Assembly: GCF_012726295.1 (NCBI RefSeq)
Contig: NZ_JABAOB010000004.1
Span: forward strand, 310,001-374,000
Direction of reading: 5' to 3'
From: Chitinophaga sp. Ak27
GTDB taxonomy: Bacteria; Bacteroidota; Bacteroidia; Chitinophagales; Chitinophagaceae
DNA length: 64,000 bases
Part shown: positions 25,781-34,452 of the stretch, piece after piece
How the letters are laid out: each line of letters starts with the position of its first letter
Position numbering within the stretch: position 1 is the first letter of the stretch
Translations under genes and position numbers: made by a program
The notes under the pieces: model-generated
Databases searched by the model: none
Told to the model about the DNA's origin: nothing
Seen by the model: only the letters and a program-made list of their open reading frames with translations

Positions 25781-26887
25781 TTATTCCCATTTAAACAGCT
25801 TCACCGAAAGCACTGCGATAATAATAGCCCATACGAGCAATCCGGCCAGCTGTACGGGTATTTGCCAGATATGCAATCCCTCGAAGGCAATTTTGCGTAA
25901 CCCGTCTACAAAAAAAGTTAAAGGCAGCATTTCGCAAAAAGAACGCAACCAAACCGGGTAATTATCAATCGGGAAAAATAAACCGCATAGCAATATCTGG
26001 GGCACGGTAAGCGTATTAGCTACCGGCGCTATAGAGCTCTCATTGCGGATCAGCCCACTGATAATGAAACCAATGCCCATAAAGATCACGAGCCCCAATA
26101 CCGACAGCAGCAACATTTCCAGGAAAGTAAAAATACCATTTACCAGGGTAAAGTGAAAAGCGAAATATCCCAGGGCAGTGATAATGATAAAACAGATCAC
26201 CTGGAACAACAGGCGGCTGATCATCTCTCCCAACAGTAAAAAAGAACCTTTGATAGGGGTTACATAAATACGTTTCAATACCAGCGTATGCCGTAAATTA
26301 AACAACAGGAAAGCCGATCCAAATACGCCGGCCATCAACAGCGAAAAGCCGAGCTGTCCCGGCAAAATAAAATCGATCTGCCGGTACACCCTCCCCGGAA
26401 CATGTACCATACGCACACTGGCAGCCAGCGGTTGATCCGGTAAGACTTCACGGTTTACCCGGGTAGCCACTTCCTGCAGTGCTGCCTGTACCAGCGGCAA
26501 TTTGTCGGCCACAGCGCTGCTTCCCAGCAGGTCGGTCTGAAACCGGGGGACGCCGTTTATAATTACCGGCGGATGCAGGTATAAAATGCCGGCGATCCTT
26601 CCCTTTTTTAAATCCGCCAGCATGGCTGTAGAATCCCTTCCCTGGCTGAGATCAAATATTTTTACCTGCCGGATGGCGGTGTACATGGGATTGCCGGTAT
26701 CGCTGTGTGGCGACAACACTATCTTTACTTTTACTGCCGTATTATCGACCATGGCGCCGAACACCGTCACGAAAATGACAGGGAATAACAGGGCAAACAC
26801 CACAGACGTAGGACTGCGCAGTGTGGCAGTCAAACTGGCCCTGGACAACACCAGCGCTGCTTTCAACTGACTATATTTTTTTGACAT
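25781..26887 (-). CDS. ABC-2 type transporter permease without its ATPase
   Basis: A 368-residue membrane protein from the ATG at 26887 (MSKKYSQLKAAL). An N-terminal membrane segment (VVFALLFPVIFVTVFGA) is followed by a periplasmic domain of about 160 residues, then five C-terminal membrane segments. This is the ABC2 membrane layout of NatB/YhgE-like exporters. Lipid, polymer or small-molecule export is typical. No ATP-binding gene is within reach on this strand, so the ATPase must be supplied in trans. It is 8 bp downstream of a steroid-reductase-like gene and an SDR epimerase, which hints at a lipid substrate. Confidence 0.82.
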   Translation of the reverse strand: MSKKYSQLKAALVLSRASLTATLRSPTSVVFALLFPVIFVTVFGAMVDNTAVKVKIVLSPHSDTGNPMYTAIRQVKIFDLSQGRDSTAMLADLKKGRIAGILYLHPPVIINGVPRFQTDLLGSSAVADKLPLVQAALQEVATRVNREVLPDQPLAASVRMVHVPGRVYRQIDFILPGQLGFSLLMAGVFGSAFLLFNLRHTLVLKRIYVTPIKGSFLLLGEMISRLLFQVICFIIITALGYFAFHFTLVNGIFTFLEMLLLSVLGLVIFMGIGFIISGLIRNESSIAPVANTLTVPQILLCGLFFPIDNYPVWLRSFCEMLPLTFFVDGLRKIAFEGLHIWQIPVQLAGLLVWAIIIAVLSVKLFKWE

Positions 26888-26895
26888 ACACGAGT

Positions 26896-27663
26896 TTACA
26901 ATATAAAAGGTATTAAAGCTTTGCGATTGGCCGGATAACCAGGAAACTGTGCCTGGTACCAGCGATGGTTCGACAGCGCCCGGGGCACCAGGTTGGCCAG
27001 CGTCCAGATAAAAAATGCTAACCCTGGCAAACTCCAGGTGAACAGGGCATAACCGCCCCATTCCAGGATTTCGCCCGCCAGGTTAGGCGAAGAAATATAT
27101 TTGAAAAGGCCCAGCTGTGGTAGCTTATAGCCGGTGTCGTGCCCTTGCCGCAGGTGAATCAGGTAATAATCTGATCGCCAGTTGATCAACATCCCGGTGA
27201 AAAATAATATCAACCCTGCAATAAACGCGGGGGTACTATACCAGCTGTCCGCATAATGTCCGAACGCTGCAAACCAGATGCCTAACAAGGAGCCGTTGAC
27301 CGTATTAAACAGCATGGCCGACAGCATTATAATGACCGGCATCTTTTTTCCGTGGGTGCGTATCATCAACGGATATACGAAACTGCGATGCAGGTAATGC
27401 AAAAGGAATAGTCCCACCATCACGCCGGCAGGACTGCGCCAGTCGAGGGCGCCGAAGGGAAGCCATACCAGGAAGGATACCAGCACCGTGGCCTCCATCA
27501 GCAACCAACCCGTTTTATTGTCGATCATCGGACCCCATTGTTCGTTACTATACCGGCCATAGGGTGCTTCCCGGCGTAGCAGGTACGTGCCTGCGCCGAT
27601 CCCTATGAGGGCCCAGCAAAGGATGAATAGTTGGTAGTAATGGAATGATAAATAGTTCATCAT
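26896..27663 (-). CDS. Steroid 5-alpha-reductase / ICMT-like integral membrane enzyme
   Basis: A 255-residue protein with about six membrane segments. The C-terminal block carries the family pattern FKYISSPNLAGEILEWGG, NLVPRALSNHRWY and FPGYPANRKALIPF, as in 3-oxo-5-alpha-steroid 4-dehydrogenases (DUF1295-like). In that family the C-terminal half binds NADPH and reduces a conjugated double bond in a lipid. The ATG at 27663 overlaps the TGA of the upstream epimerase gene (ATGA). The natural substrate in bacteria is unknown, and a sterol is not implied. Confidence 0.8.
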   Translation of the reverse strand: MMNYLSFHYYQLFILCWALIGIGAGTYLLRREAPYGRYSNEQWGPMIDNKTGWLLMEATVLVSFLVWLPFGALDWRSPAGVMVGLFLLHYLHRSFVYPLMIRTHGKKMPVIIMLSAMLFNTVNGSLLGIWFAAFGHYADSWYSTPAFIAGLILFFTGMLINWRSDYYLIHLRQGHDTGYKLPQLGLFKYISSPNLAGEILEWGGYALFTWSLPGLAFFIWTLANLVPRALSNHRWYQAQFPGYPANRKALIPFIL

Positions 27664-28637
27664 GGAAGCATACCGGTTTGTTTGAACCAATCAATTGTAT
27701 TTTGTAAAGTAGTAGTAAACGAGCGGGGCGTAAACTGTAACTCCGCAGTGGCTGCACCGTGATCAATCTTCCTGTTGCTGTAAATGAGATTGTAGACCGA
27801 CTGCCTGGTATAGAAAGGCGGTCCCCCGTTGATGGTGGCCAGCAGGCGCACCAGCGGCAGCATGCCAAAGATCAGCCATAGCGGCAATACCGGCCGGGAT
27901 ACAGAACGGCCCCTGATCCGGCCAATTTCCTGTTGCAGGGTTACCAACGATACCCATTGTCCGCTTAATAAGTACACCCTGCCGGTAGCGCCCATGGTAA
28001 GGGCATTGACGATGGCACCGGCTACATCACGCACATCTACAAAGTCCACGCCGCCGGGAAACAATGCCGGGATGCTGCCCTGGTACATATTAATCACGGC
28101 CTTGCCAACCAGGGAAGGCTGCCGGTCATAAGGTCCCATTACCGCCGTAGGCGCCAGTACTGTTACTTCCATGCCTTGGCAATGATGCTCCAGGGCGATG
28201 GTTTGCGACAGGGCCTTGGAGTAGTCGTAACCGTGCCGGTTAGTGGTGGCGCCGCGTTGCTCATTCATGGGCTCGTTGTAGGGCGCCTGTTGAAAGGCTG
28301 TAACAGAACTCAGGTGAATAAAACGCTTTACGCCTGCCGCCCGGGCCACCGCCGCCAGCAGGCGGGTACCCTCTGTATTGGTATGGACCAGCGTTTCATC
28401 GGGCTTGTCATCAACGGATATCATAGCCGCCAGGTGTATCACAGCGTCGGCGCCGGCCACCAGTTGGCTGATCGCAGCTTCATCCAACAGATGTCCCTGT
28501 ACGAAGGCTATGCCCGGATCAGCCGGCGCCACGGGAAATTTACGGGTGAGTAACCGCAGGGTATGGTTGCGGGAACGTAATAGGGGAATCAACACCGAGC
28601 CAATGTATCCGGATGCGCCTGTGATTGCGATTCTCAT
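27660..28637 (-). CDS. NAD-dependent epimerase/dehydratase (extended SDR)
   Basis: A 325-residue extended SDR. The Rossmann motif is GASGYIG (residues 7-13) and the catalytic pair is in YDYSK (Y-x-x-x-K). The N-terminal start MRIAITG at 28637 is certain because earlier in-frame codons only add an unrelated stretch. It resembles dihydroflavonol-reductase and 3-beta-hydroxysteroid-dehydrogenase-like SDRs that act on sugars or lipids. It is the first gene of a three-gene operon and is divergent from an AraC-type regulator. Confidence 0.88.
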   Translation of the reverse strand: MRIAITGASGYIGSVLIPLLRSRNHTLRLLTRKFPVAPADPGIAFVQGHLLDEAAISQLVAGADAVIHLAAMISVDDKPDETLVHTNTEGTRLLAAVARAAGVKRFIHLSSVTAFQQAPYNEPMNEQRGATTNRHGYDYSKALSQTIALEHHCQGMEVTVLAPTAVMGPYDRQPSLVGKAVINMYQGSIPALFPGGVDFVDVRDVAGAIVNALTMGATGRVYLLSGQWVSLVTLQQEIGRIRGRSVSRPVLPLWLIFGMLPLVRLLATINGGPPFYTRQSVYNLIYSNRKIDHGAATAELQFTPRSFTTTLQNTIDWFKQTGMLP

Positions 28638-28675
28638 CTTTAATAATATAATTCGCCTGTAAAAGATAAGCCAAA

Positions 28676-28705
28676 TTGATAGCAATGACAATTTGTATAT
28701 ATTTG
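28676..28705 (+). promoter_or_regulatory. Promoter of the AraC-type regulator
   Basis: TTG at 28676-28678 and TATATTTG at 28698-28705 are 19 nt apart, matching -33/-7 spacing. The start of transcription near 28712 leaves a UTR of about 36 nt. Confidence 0.55.
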
Positions 28706-28747
28706 TTTGGAATTGAAATGTACTGAGCACCTATAGCCGAAGAAACC

Positions 28748-29575
28748 ATGAAATCAAAAGCTTATAAGCCACATCCGGCGTTGCAAGCCCTGGTGAATTG
28801 TATTAGTATTTACGAGGTGGACTTTACTGAAAGCACCTCTTTAACCAACACTTACCGGTTTGTTCCTGCCTATCAGCGTTATATTATTTTTTACCTGGAA
28901 GATCCTATCAAGGTACTAAAACCCGGTAACGAGGGATTCGTTGCCAAAGCCGCCTGCGTTACCATCGGTCCACAGGAGCAGGCCGTTACCCTCGACATGG
29001 GACAAAAACACCTGGCTCTATGTGTAGCCTTTCAACCCGGCGGTTTACACAGACTGCTGAAAATCCCCATGTCTGAAATGTATGAACAGGATTTTGATAC
29101 CAGCCTCTTACTGGGAAACGAAATAGGGGAGATTACGGAAAGGTTGAAAGAGGCCGATGATTGGGATCACATGATTAGTATTATTGAATTTTATCTCCTG
29201 AAAAAGGTAGAAAAACTGAAGCCCCTGCTACCGGTAGATCTGGCCATGGAAGCGCTGGTAAGCAGCGGCGGCGCCCTGTCTATGGATAAGCTGGCATCGG
29301 AAGCCTGTCTTAGCCTCCGCCAGTTCGAACGAAAATGTACAGAACGCCTGGGCATGCCGCCCAAACAGTATTCCCGCCTGATCAGGTTTTGTAAAGCCTA
29401 CCAGCTGAAAGAAATGTTCCCGGACAAAACTTGGACAGAAATAGCTTATAAAAGCGGTTATTACGACCAGATGCATTTTATCCGGGACTTTAAAAAATTT
29501 GCCGGCATTACACCCTCGTTTATCAACGAAGAAGAACTTCAAACCACCATACGATTACATACGATCATGAAATAA
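28748..29575 (+). CDS. AraC family regulator with DUF6597-like N-terminal domain
   Basis: A 275-residue protein. The N terminus (YKPHPALQALVNCISIYE, then RFVPAYQRYIIFYLED) fits the DUF6597-type sensor domain. The C terminus carries AraC helix-turn-helix units SMDKLASEACLSLRQFERKC and TWTEIAYKSGYYDQMHFIRD with FKKFAGITPSFI. It is divergent from the epimerase/reductase/permease operon with 110 bp between start codons, so that operon is the likely target. Confidence 0.87.
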   Translation: MKSKAYKPHPALQALVNCISIYEVDFTESTSLTNTYRFVPAYQRYIIFYLEDPIKVLKPGNEGFVAKAACVTIGPQEQAVTLDMGQKHLALCVAFQPGGLHRLLKIPMSEMYEQDFDTSLLLGNEIGEITERLKEADDWDHMISIIEFYLLKKVEKLKPLLPVDLAMEALVSSGGALSMDKLASEACLSLRQFERKCTERLGMPPKQYSRLIRFCKAYQLKEMFPDKTWTEIAYKSGYYDQMHFIRDFKKFAGITPSFINEEELQTTIRLHTIMK

Positions 29576-29594
29576 AAACGAAAATGTCGTTTTT
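29574..29594 (+). terminator. Weak hairpin after the AraC gene
   Basis: An 8-bp stem AAAAACGA/TCGTTTTT with a 5-nt loop overlaps the stop codon. The U-rich 3' arm could serve as the terminator. Confidence 0.4.
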
Positions 29595-30150
29595 GTACTA
29601 TGAAGAGGCTGCTTCTCACGATAATTTTGTAGCCGTAATCAGTACATGACTTGTCTTTGCCAGCTACCTTACAGCAAACAGCGGCTATGTTTGCTGGAGT
29701 ACCATGCCAGAAAGATGTTCATTTGAAAGAAATGGATAGGAATCATGTTGCCTTAAAACAGTAATAAAAATTGTGTTAACATACGATCTGTACCTGAAAA
29801 AGGAACGCCATTCTAAAATCGGGTAGAAGTATCATCCATAGTAGGTTGCCCCAAACCTTATCCAACCGGTTTACCTGCTGGTACTGTCAGCCAGCCGGTG
29901 ACCACGGTGAAAAGCGCCGGATGTTACCTATACTGTATACTGTACTGTAAAATGTTTACCAGCTTATCAACCAAATTTTCTACAGCTTATTTATCTGTCC
30001 CTGTGCGTGCTATCCCCATCTACGACTGCGTTTCACAGCCTATATACTTATGGATAAATGTCAAAAGGCGTCTGTCCATAAGTATATATATTACTTTTAG
30101 CAGAAAATATCATTGATAATTACTACACTTGCAAAAATTGATAGGCCATT
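29595..30150. other. Long intergenic stretch with a 14-bp inverted repeat
   Basis: About 555 bp without a convincing gene. A 72-codon open frame at 29898-30116 has no domain and unusual composition. The one clear structure is a 14-bp perfect inverted repeat TATATACTTATGGA (30041-30054 and 30075-30088, 20-nt spacer). It lies about 65 bp before the next ATG, in a position suited to an operator. TACACTTG at 30124-30131 is one base off the -7 consensus. Confidence 0.45.
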
Positions 30151-31056
30151 ATGTTAGGCAAGTTTTTTCCCACAGTATTGCTATGTGTTTGCTATGCCAT
30201 GTCCGTAACCGCCAATACCCTCGATTCTATTCCAGCCACAGTGGCTGACAATACCGGGTTAGAGCTGGTATCCAGGCAGTTTGCATTTACAGAAGGTCCG
30301 GCAGCCGATAGAAAAGGCAATGTTTATTTTACCGATCAGCCGGACAATACAATATGGAAGTATGATACCGCCGGTACGCTGTCTGTTTTTATGGGCGCCA
30401 GCGGCCGTTCTAATGGTATGTATTTCGACCGGCAAGGCAACCTGATTACCTGCGCAGATGAGAAAAATCAACTTTGGTCCATCTCTCCCAAAGGAAAAAT
30501 AACCGTTCTGGTCAAAGACTTTGAAGGACACCGCCTCAATGGCCCCAATGATGTCTGGATAGCACCTGATGGTGGTATTTACTTTACAGACCCTTATTAC
30601 CAGCGGGACTACTGGACCCATACCCAACCTGATATAAAGGAGGAACGGGTATATTACCTGGCACCCGGCGGCAAAAAGCCGGTGCCTCTTCAAACCAATG
30701 TTACAAAGCCCAATGGCGTGATTGGCACCCGCGATGGTAAAACGCTATATATCGCCGATATCGGCGCCAGCAAAGTGTATCGTTACCACATTGAAAAAAA
30801 TGGCAGCCTGTCCCACCAAACACTGGTATCCGGAAAAACCGTTGACGGTTTTGCTATAGACGCTCACGGAAACGTATACCTGTGCGGCAACGGCATCACC
30901 GTGATCGACAAAGAAGGAAAAGAAATAGGGGTGATTACCGTGCCGGAAGACTGGACAGCCAACGCCTGTTTTGGAGGGAAAAATAAAAATGTGCTCTTCA
31001 TTACCGCTGGTAGCGGATTTTATAAATTGCGCATGAAAGTGATAGGAGGGGAATAG
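30151..31056 (+). CDS. SMP-30/gluconolactonase-like secreted protein
   Basis: A 301-residue protein with a signal peptide (cleavage near SVTANT) and a six-bladed propeller of the SMP-30/gluconolactonase/LRE family. Typical blocks are TEGPAADRKGNVYFTDQ, the metal-site segments NGPNDVWIAPDGGIYFTDPY and TKPNGVIG, and VDGFAIDAHGNVYL. These enzymes hydrolyse sugar lactones using a divalent metal bound by Glu, Asn and Asp. The precise lactone is unknown. It is a single gene in the periplasm or outside. Confidence 0.88.
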   Translation: MLGKFFPTVLLCVCYAMSVTANTLDSIPATVADNTGLELVSRQFAFTEGPAADRKGNVYFTDQPDNTIWKYDTAGTLSVFMGASGRSNGMYFDRQGNLITCADEKNQLWSISPKGKITVLVKDFEGHRLNGPNDVWIAPDGGIYFTDPYYQRDYWTHTQPDIKEERVYYLAPGGKKPVPLQTNVTKPNGVIGTRDGKTLYIADIGASKVYRYHIEKNGSLSHQTLVSGKTVDGFAIDAHGNVYLCGNGITVIDKEGKEIGVITVPEDWTANACFGGKNKNVLFITAGSGFYKLRMKVIGGE

Positions 31057-31113
31057 TCGGCGTTTATTCTCCCGGAAATTGTAATATTGCGGCTAAAACT
31101 AAAATGATTATCT

Positions 31114-31476
31114 ATGTCAGTGGCGATGGACATTATGCGGGCATTGGACCCGGCGGGATTAGAACGGTTTAAAATTAACCTCGATACGCCGGAACAACCG
31201 GAAAAGATAGGAGAAGTATGGACACTGAAGGTAGTGCCCTTTGAGCAGACTACCGCTGCCAGGAAAGCATTCAATCAACTCTTCGATGATAACCGCACCG
31301 CCAAATCCTGGGTGGTGGAAAGCAAGGCGGAAGCCATTGCGGTAGTACAGGAGTTATACCTGCAATATGCCGATAAATTGCCCCTGCCTTTTGATGAAGC
31401 CCGCCTCAATATTGCACATTACCCAGCTGCCGGGCGTTATTCTATTCTGATCCATATTAAAGATATCTGGGAATAA
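31114..31476 (+). CDS. Hypothetical protein, 120 residues
   Basis: I do not recognise this protein. It has no signal peptide, membrane segment or Cys. The sequence is a mix of helices (AARKAFNQLFDDNR, AEAIAVVQELYLQYAD) and strands (IGEVWTLKVVPFE, GRYSILIHIKDIW), consistent with a small globular alpha/beta domain. It lies 57 bp after the lactonase gene on the same strand and has a near-consensus -7 box (TAATATTG, 31082-31089). Confidence 0.65.
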   Translation: MSVAMDIMRALDPAGLERFKINLDTPEQPEKIGEVWTLKVVPFEQTTAARKAFNQLFDDNRTAKSWVVESKAEAIAVVQELYLQYADKLPLPFDEARLNIAHYPAAGRYSILIHIKDIWE

Positions 31477-31520
31477 GCCGCGTTACTTATGGAAATTTCC
31501 GGGTGCAGCATCTCTACCAC

Positions 31521-32162
31521 ATGCCCCATAAATATCCATATATACATTACCTGTTGCTGCTATGGCTGATAACAGGCATGGCAGCTTGTAAAGAAAAGCA
31601 TGCCTCAACTAAAGGTGGCGTCATTTCCTTATCTCCGCCACCATATCTATTGTCGCCCGATACGATTAAACTACAGCAGCAGGCCCGGTTGCTGGGGCAA
31701 TACGCGCGGGCCCATGGCTATAATACGCAACTGGCTTTCCTGGTCGATTTCAGTGTATTCTCCGGCAGCAAACGATTTATTTGCTACGACCTGGAACATC
31801 AGCGGGTACTCAGTTCTGCGCTGGTATCCCATGGGCAGGGGCCTGACTTCCGGGCAGAAAAAGTGGTGTTCTCCAATGTGCCGGGAAGTCGCTGTTCTTC
31901 TTTAGGGAAATATCGTATAGGCGTCAGGTATAGTGGACAATTTGGTATGGCATATAAGCTCCATGGACTGGATAGTTCAAACAGTAATGCATTCAACAGG
32001 TTTGTGGTGTTGCACAGTTACCGCGCTGTGCCCGCAGTAGCACAGGAGCGGGGCATTTGTCGCAGCGACGGCTGCCCCATGCTAAATCCTGCCTATTTGG
32101 CGTCGCTTGCGCCTCATATTGATCGGGCCAATCGCCCTATTCTGCTGTGGATTTACAGGTGA
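31521..32162 (+). CDS. Murein L,D-transpeptidase catalytic-domain lipoprotein (YkuD_2 type)
   Basis: A 213-residue predicted lipoprotein from the ATG at 31521 (lipobox Cys23, TGMAAC). A GTG at 31503 is the alternative start. The catalytic block is H165-S-Y-R followed by ICRSDGC185PML, matching the His and S-x-G-C of L,D-transpeptidases. Conserved SHGQGPDF and SSLGKYRIG segments identify the Bacteroidota YkuD_2 subgroup. Such enzymes make 3-3 peptidoglycan cross-links or attach proteins to the wall from the periplasm. Confidence 0.85.
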   Translation: MPHKYPYIHYLLLLWLITGMAACKEKHASTKGGVISLSPPPYLLSPDTIKLQQQARLLGQYARAHGYNTQLAFLVDFSVFSGSKRFICYDLEHQRVLSSALVSHGQGPDFRAEKVVFSNVPGSRCSSLGKYRIGVRYSGQFGMAYKLHGLDSSNSNAFNRFVVLHSYRAVPAVAQERGICRSDGCPMLNPAYLASLAPHIDRANRPILLWIYR

Positions 32163-32172
32163 TCGTGCCATA

Positions 32173-32703
32173 TTAGCGGCGTACGGGCAAATCAAGCCGC
32201 ATGAGGATATCGGTTTGCTCCTCGCTGCCCAGCATGAATTTATGCTTGTCGAACGCCGTAAATCCATGCTTTTCGTAAAAGCCGATAGCCTTGGTATTAT
32301 GTTCCCAAACACCCAGCCAGAGAAAGGGAGCCTTTACTTCGCCAGCCAGTTCTAAAGCCCGGTTGAGCATCAGCTGGCCTAGCCGCTGGCCCTGGTGCGA
32401 CTTAAGTACGTATATCCGTTCCAGTTCAACCGCGCGGCTATTAAATAATTCCGATTGCGCCGCCCGGTAGTTTATTTTCATATAGCCGAGTGGGTTATTG
32501 TTCAGCATAGCGAAATAAAATTCAGAATCGGGATCGCTCATTTCATTTGTTAGTTTGTTGAGGCTCATGTTTTCCCGGAGATAGTGCGCCATATTTTCAG
32601 CTGTATTTACATCGGCAAAGCTTTCCAGGAATGTTTGCCGGGCTACCTGTTGCAATAATTCCACCTCCGCGGTGATAGCAGGTACAATGAGGATTTCTTT
32701 CAT
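32173..32703 (-). CDS. GNAT family N-acetyltransferase
   Basis: A 176-residue protein with the GNAT acetyl-CoA loop HQGQRLGQLMLN (Q-x-x-G-Q form) after strand LERIYVL, and the closing strand pair FLWLGVWEHNTKAIGFYEKHGF. The acceptor substrate cannot be told. It converges on the transpeptidase gene with 10 bp between stops. Confidence 0.87.
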   Translation of the reverse strand: MKEILIVPAITAEVELLQQVARQTFLESFADVNTAENMAHYLRENMSLNKLTNEMSDPDSEFYFAMLNNNPLGYMKINYRAAQSELFNSRAVELERIYVLKSHQGQRLGQLMLNRALELAGEVKAPFLWLGVWEHNTKAIGFYEKHGFTAFDKHKFMLGSEEQTDILMRLDLPVRR

Positions 32704-32757
32704 TTTTGCTGGGTTATAATAATAGAATATATTGTTGGTTAATTTGTGACTTATATC

Positions 32758-33417
32758 ATGATAAGAAAAGCATTTACATCAACATTAATACTGGTACTCG
32801 CTGCTGGCTCACTCGCGGCCGGCGTCTGGCTTTCAGGGCCTACACCGGCCCTGAAAGCAGCCTCTGTTAACAAAGATATACAGGAAGGAGATATTATCTT
32901 CCAGGTATCCCAGTCAGAACTGAGTACGGCTATCCAGTTGGCTACACATTCCAAATATAGTCATTGCGGAATAATTTTTAAAAGAGGAGATGGTTGGTAT
33001 GTGTATGAAGCCTTACAACCAGTGAGATATACACCATTACAGGAATGGATCGCGAGGGGGAAAGGAAAACACTTTGTTCAAAAACGCCTCAAAGCGGCTG
33101 CTTCCTTGCTGACTCCCAGCGTAGTGGGTAAAATGAAAGCGATAGGATCGCAGTATGATGGAAAGGACTATGACATTTATTTTGCCTGGTCGGATGAAAG
33201 AATGTATTGTTCCGAACTCGTCTGGAAAATCTATAAAGGCGCTACCGGGATGGAGATAGGAACATTACAGGCCTTGAAAGATTTTGACCTGCACAGCACT
33301 GCGGTAAAACAGCAGATGGAACAAATTTACCACGGGCATATTCCGCTCGATGAAAAAATTATCTCTCCCGTCAGCATGTTCAATTCACCGCTGTTGACCA
33401 CAGTGGCCAGCAAGTAA
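32758..33417 (+). CDS. YiiX/YebB-like permuted NlpC/P60 cysteine hydrolase
   Basis: A 219-residue secreted protein (N-terminal hydrophobic segment to about residue 22). The permuted papain-like layout is visible: His69 in SKYSHCGII, Glu84 in YVYEALQP and the nucleophile Cys151 in MYCSELVWKIY. YiiX-like enzymes cleave peptide or lipid-linked amide bonds in the cell envelope, and the substrate is uncertain. The ATG at 32758 is preferred to a GTG at 32746. Confidence 0.83.
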   Translation: MIRKAFTSTLILVLAAGSLAAGVWLSGPTPALKAASVNKDIQEGDIIFQVSQSELSTAIQLATHSKYSHCGIIFKRGDGWYVYEALQPVRYTPLQEWIARGKGKHFVQKRLKAAASLLTPSVVGKMKAIGSQYDGKDYDIYFAWSDERMYCSELVWKIYKGATGMEIGTLQALKDFDLHSTAVKQQMEQIYHGHIPLDEKIISPVSMFNSPLLTTVASK

Positions 33418-33424
33418 GATATCA

Positions 33425-33492
33425 CGCAACGAAACAAAGGAGCAAATATTTTTATACTTTCTTATGCTGCTTTGCTCCTTTGTTCCTTTGCG
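33425..33492. terminator. 22-bp inverted repeat between convergent genes
   Basis: Arms at 33425-33446 and 33471-33492 are complementary with two mismatches (core AACAAAGGAGCAAA) and a 24-nt loop. The repeat fills the space between the YiiX-like and SRPBCC genes and probably terminates both. Confidence 0.6.
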
Positions 33493-33497
33493 TACAA

Positions 33498-33941
33498 CTA
33501 TTGTGCAACGGCTTGTTTCGCAAGGTATTCCGGCAAACTGGTACCGATAATATAAGTCCAGCCTTGTGTGAAACTGGCCACCCCGAAGTTGGAATCCTCT
33601 CCGGAAGGGAAAGTATGTAAACCGGTATGCGTTAACGTTAGTTTTGTTTTCTTGCCTTCTGCCGCCAGTTCCCAGGTAACTTCTGAATTGCCGGGATACC
33701 CTTCATACCTCCAGGTATAGCTGAGCTTCTTACCGGGTATAACTTCCGTGATTTTGCAATGGTGCAGGTATTGTTTCGTTTCGCTGCCGCCGCTGAAGCT
33801 GAATTCGAAACCTACAGTAGGACTGAAGGCAGAGAGATCGAAATACCATTGTTTCATTTTGTCTTTGTCTGTAATGGCTTCCCATACAGCGGTTACCGGT
33901 GCATCCAGGATACGTTCAATGACTAATGGTGTGTTACTCAT
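33498..33941 (-). CDS. SRPBCC (AHSA1-like) domain protein
   Basis: A 147-residue single-domain protein from the ATG at 33941. Hallmarks are ERILDAPVTAVWEAITDKD near the start, WYFDLSAFSP, the LSYTWRYEGYPG strand and the C-terminal helix (TQGWTYIIGTSLPEYL). The fold makes a hydrophobic cavity for small ligands or helps Hsp90-type chaperones. It is 34 bp downstream of an ArsR-type repressor gene and co-transcribed with it, a very common pairing in bacteria. Confidence 0.88.
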   Translation of the reverse strand: MSNTPLVIERILDAPVTAVWEAITDKDKMKQWYFDLSAFSPTVGFEFSFSGGSETKQYLHHCKITEVIPGKKLSYTWRYEGYPGNSEVTWELAAEGKKTKLTLTHTGLHTFPSGEDSNFGVASFTQGWTYIIGTSLPEYLAKQAVAQ

Positions 33942-33975
33942 AATGACTTGTTTAAATAGATGAAAAATGAGGTAA

Positions 33976-34305
33976 TTACTTTTTCTTTCGGGAGGGCTTC
34001 TCCGTAGCCGCCAGAAAGCTTTCCAGGGCATCCAGCTTCTGTGTCCAGAAGGCATGGTATTGCGCTGTCCAGTCTGCCACGGCTTTCAATTGCCGTAAAT
34101 CAGCGCTGCAATAGCGCTCCCGGCCATCCTGTCGGATGGTCACCAGCCCGCATTCTGTTAGGATCCGGATATGTTTGGAAATGGCCGGGCGGCTGATATC
34201 AAAATTGTCGGCGATGGCATTCAGATTCAGTGTAGTGTTGGCCAGCAAGCCAATAATCTGCCTGCGGGTAGGATCTGCTATGGCTTGAAATACATCTCGT
34301 CTCAA
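33976..34305 (-). CDS. ArsR-type helix-turn-helix repressor
   Basis: A 109-residue winged-helix protein with DPTRRQIIGLL, recognition helix in FDISRPAISKHIRIL (about residues 35-49) and wing GLVTIRQDGRERY. No metal-binding Cys pair is present, as in the SRPBCC-linked ArsR subgroup. It starts 18 bp from a palindrome with an embedded promoter and very probably represses itself and the SRPBCC gene. Confidence 0.9.
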   Translation of the reverse strand: MRRDVFQAIADPTRRQIIGLLANTTLNLNAIADNFDISRPAISKHIRILTECGLVTIRQDGRERYCSADLRQLKAVADWTAQYHAFWTQKLDALESFLAATEKPSRKKK

Positions 34306-34323
34306 AGAAAACTGTTTTTATTG

Positions 34324-34365
34324 TGTAACCATTCGGTTACAAATATAGGGAACCGAATGGTTACA
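34324..34365 (-). promoter_or_regulatory. ArsR operator palindrome with embedded -7 box
   Basis: Two 15-bp perfect inverted arms (TGTAACCATTCGGTT at 34324-34338, complement at 34351-34365) flank a 12-bp centre. The minus-strand -7 box TATATTTG lies at 34340-34347, between the arms. A dimer bound here would block RNA polymerase, so autorepression of the arsR-SRPBCC operon is strongly suggested. Confidence 0.7.
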
Positions 34366-34452
34366 TAAAAATTTTTTTAGGGAAACGGCGGCGGAAAAAA
34401 TACCGGATTCTCAGGGGAAGGTATTATTTTACGCCATTCAACAGTAAATGAC

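Noticed and set aside
25781..27061. Longer start for the ABC-2 permease
   Set aside because: The first 58 residues overlap the steroid-reductase-like gene out of frame and are Pro/Gly-rich. MSKKYSQ at 26887 starts the real protein.
29898..30116. 72-codon frame in the long intergenic gap
   Set aside because: No domain, poor composition (many Tyr, Ser, Cys and Ile) and it runs through the 14-bp inverted repeat.
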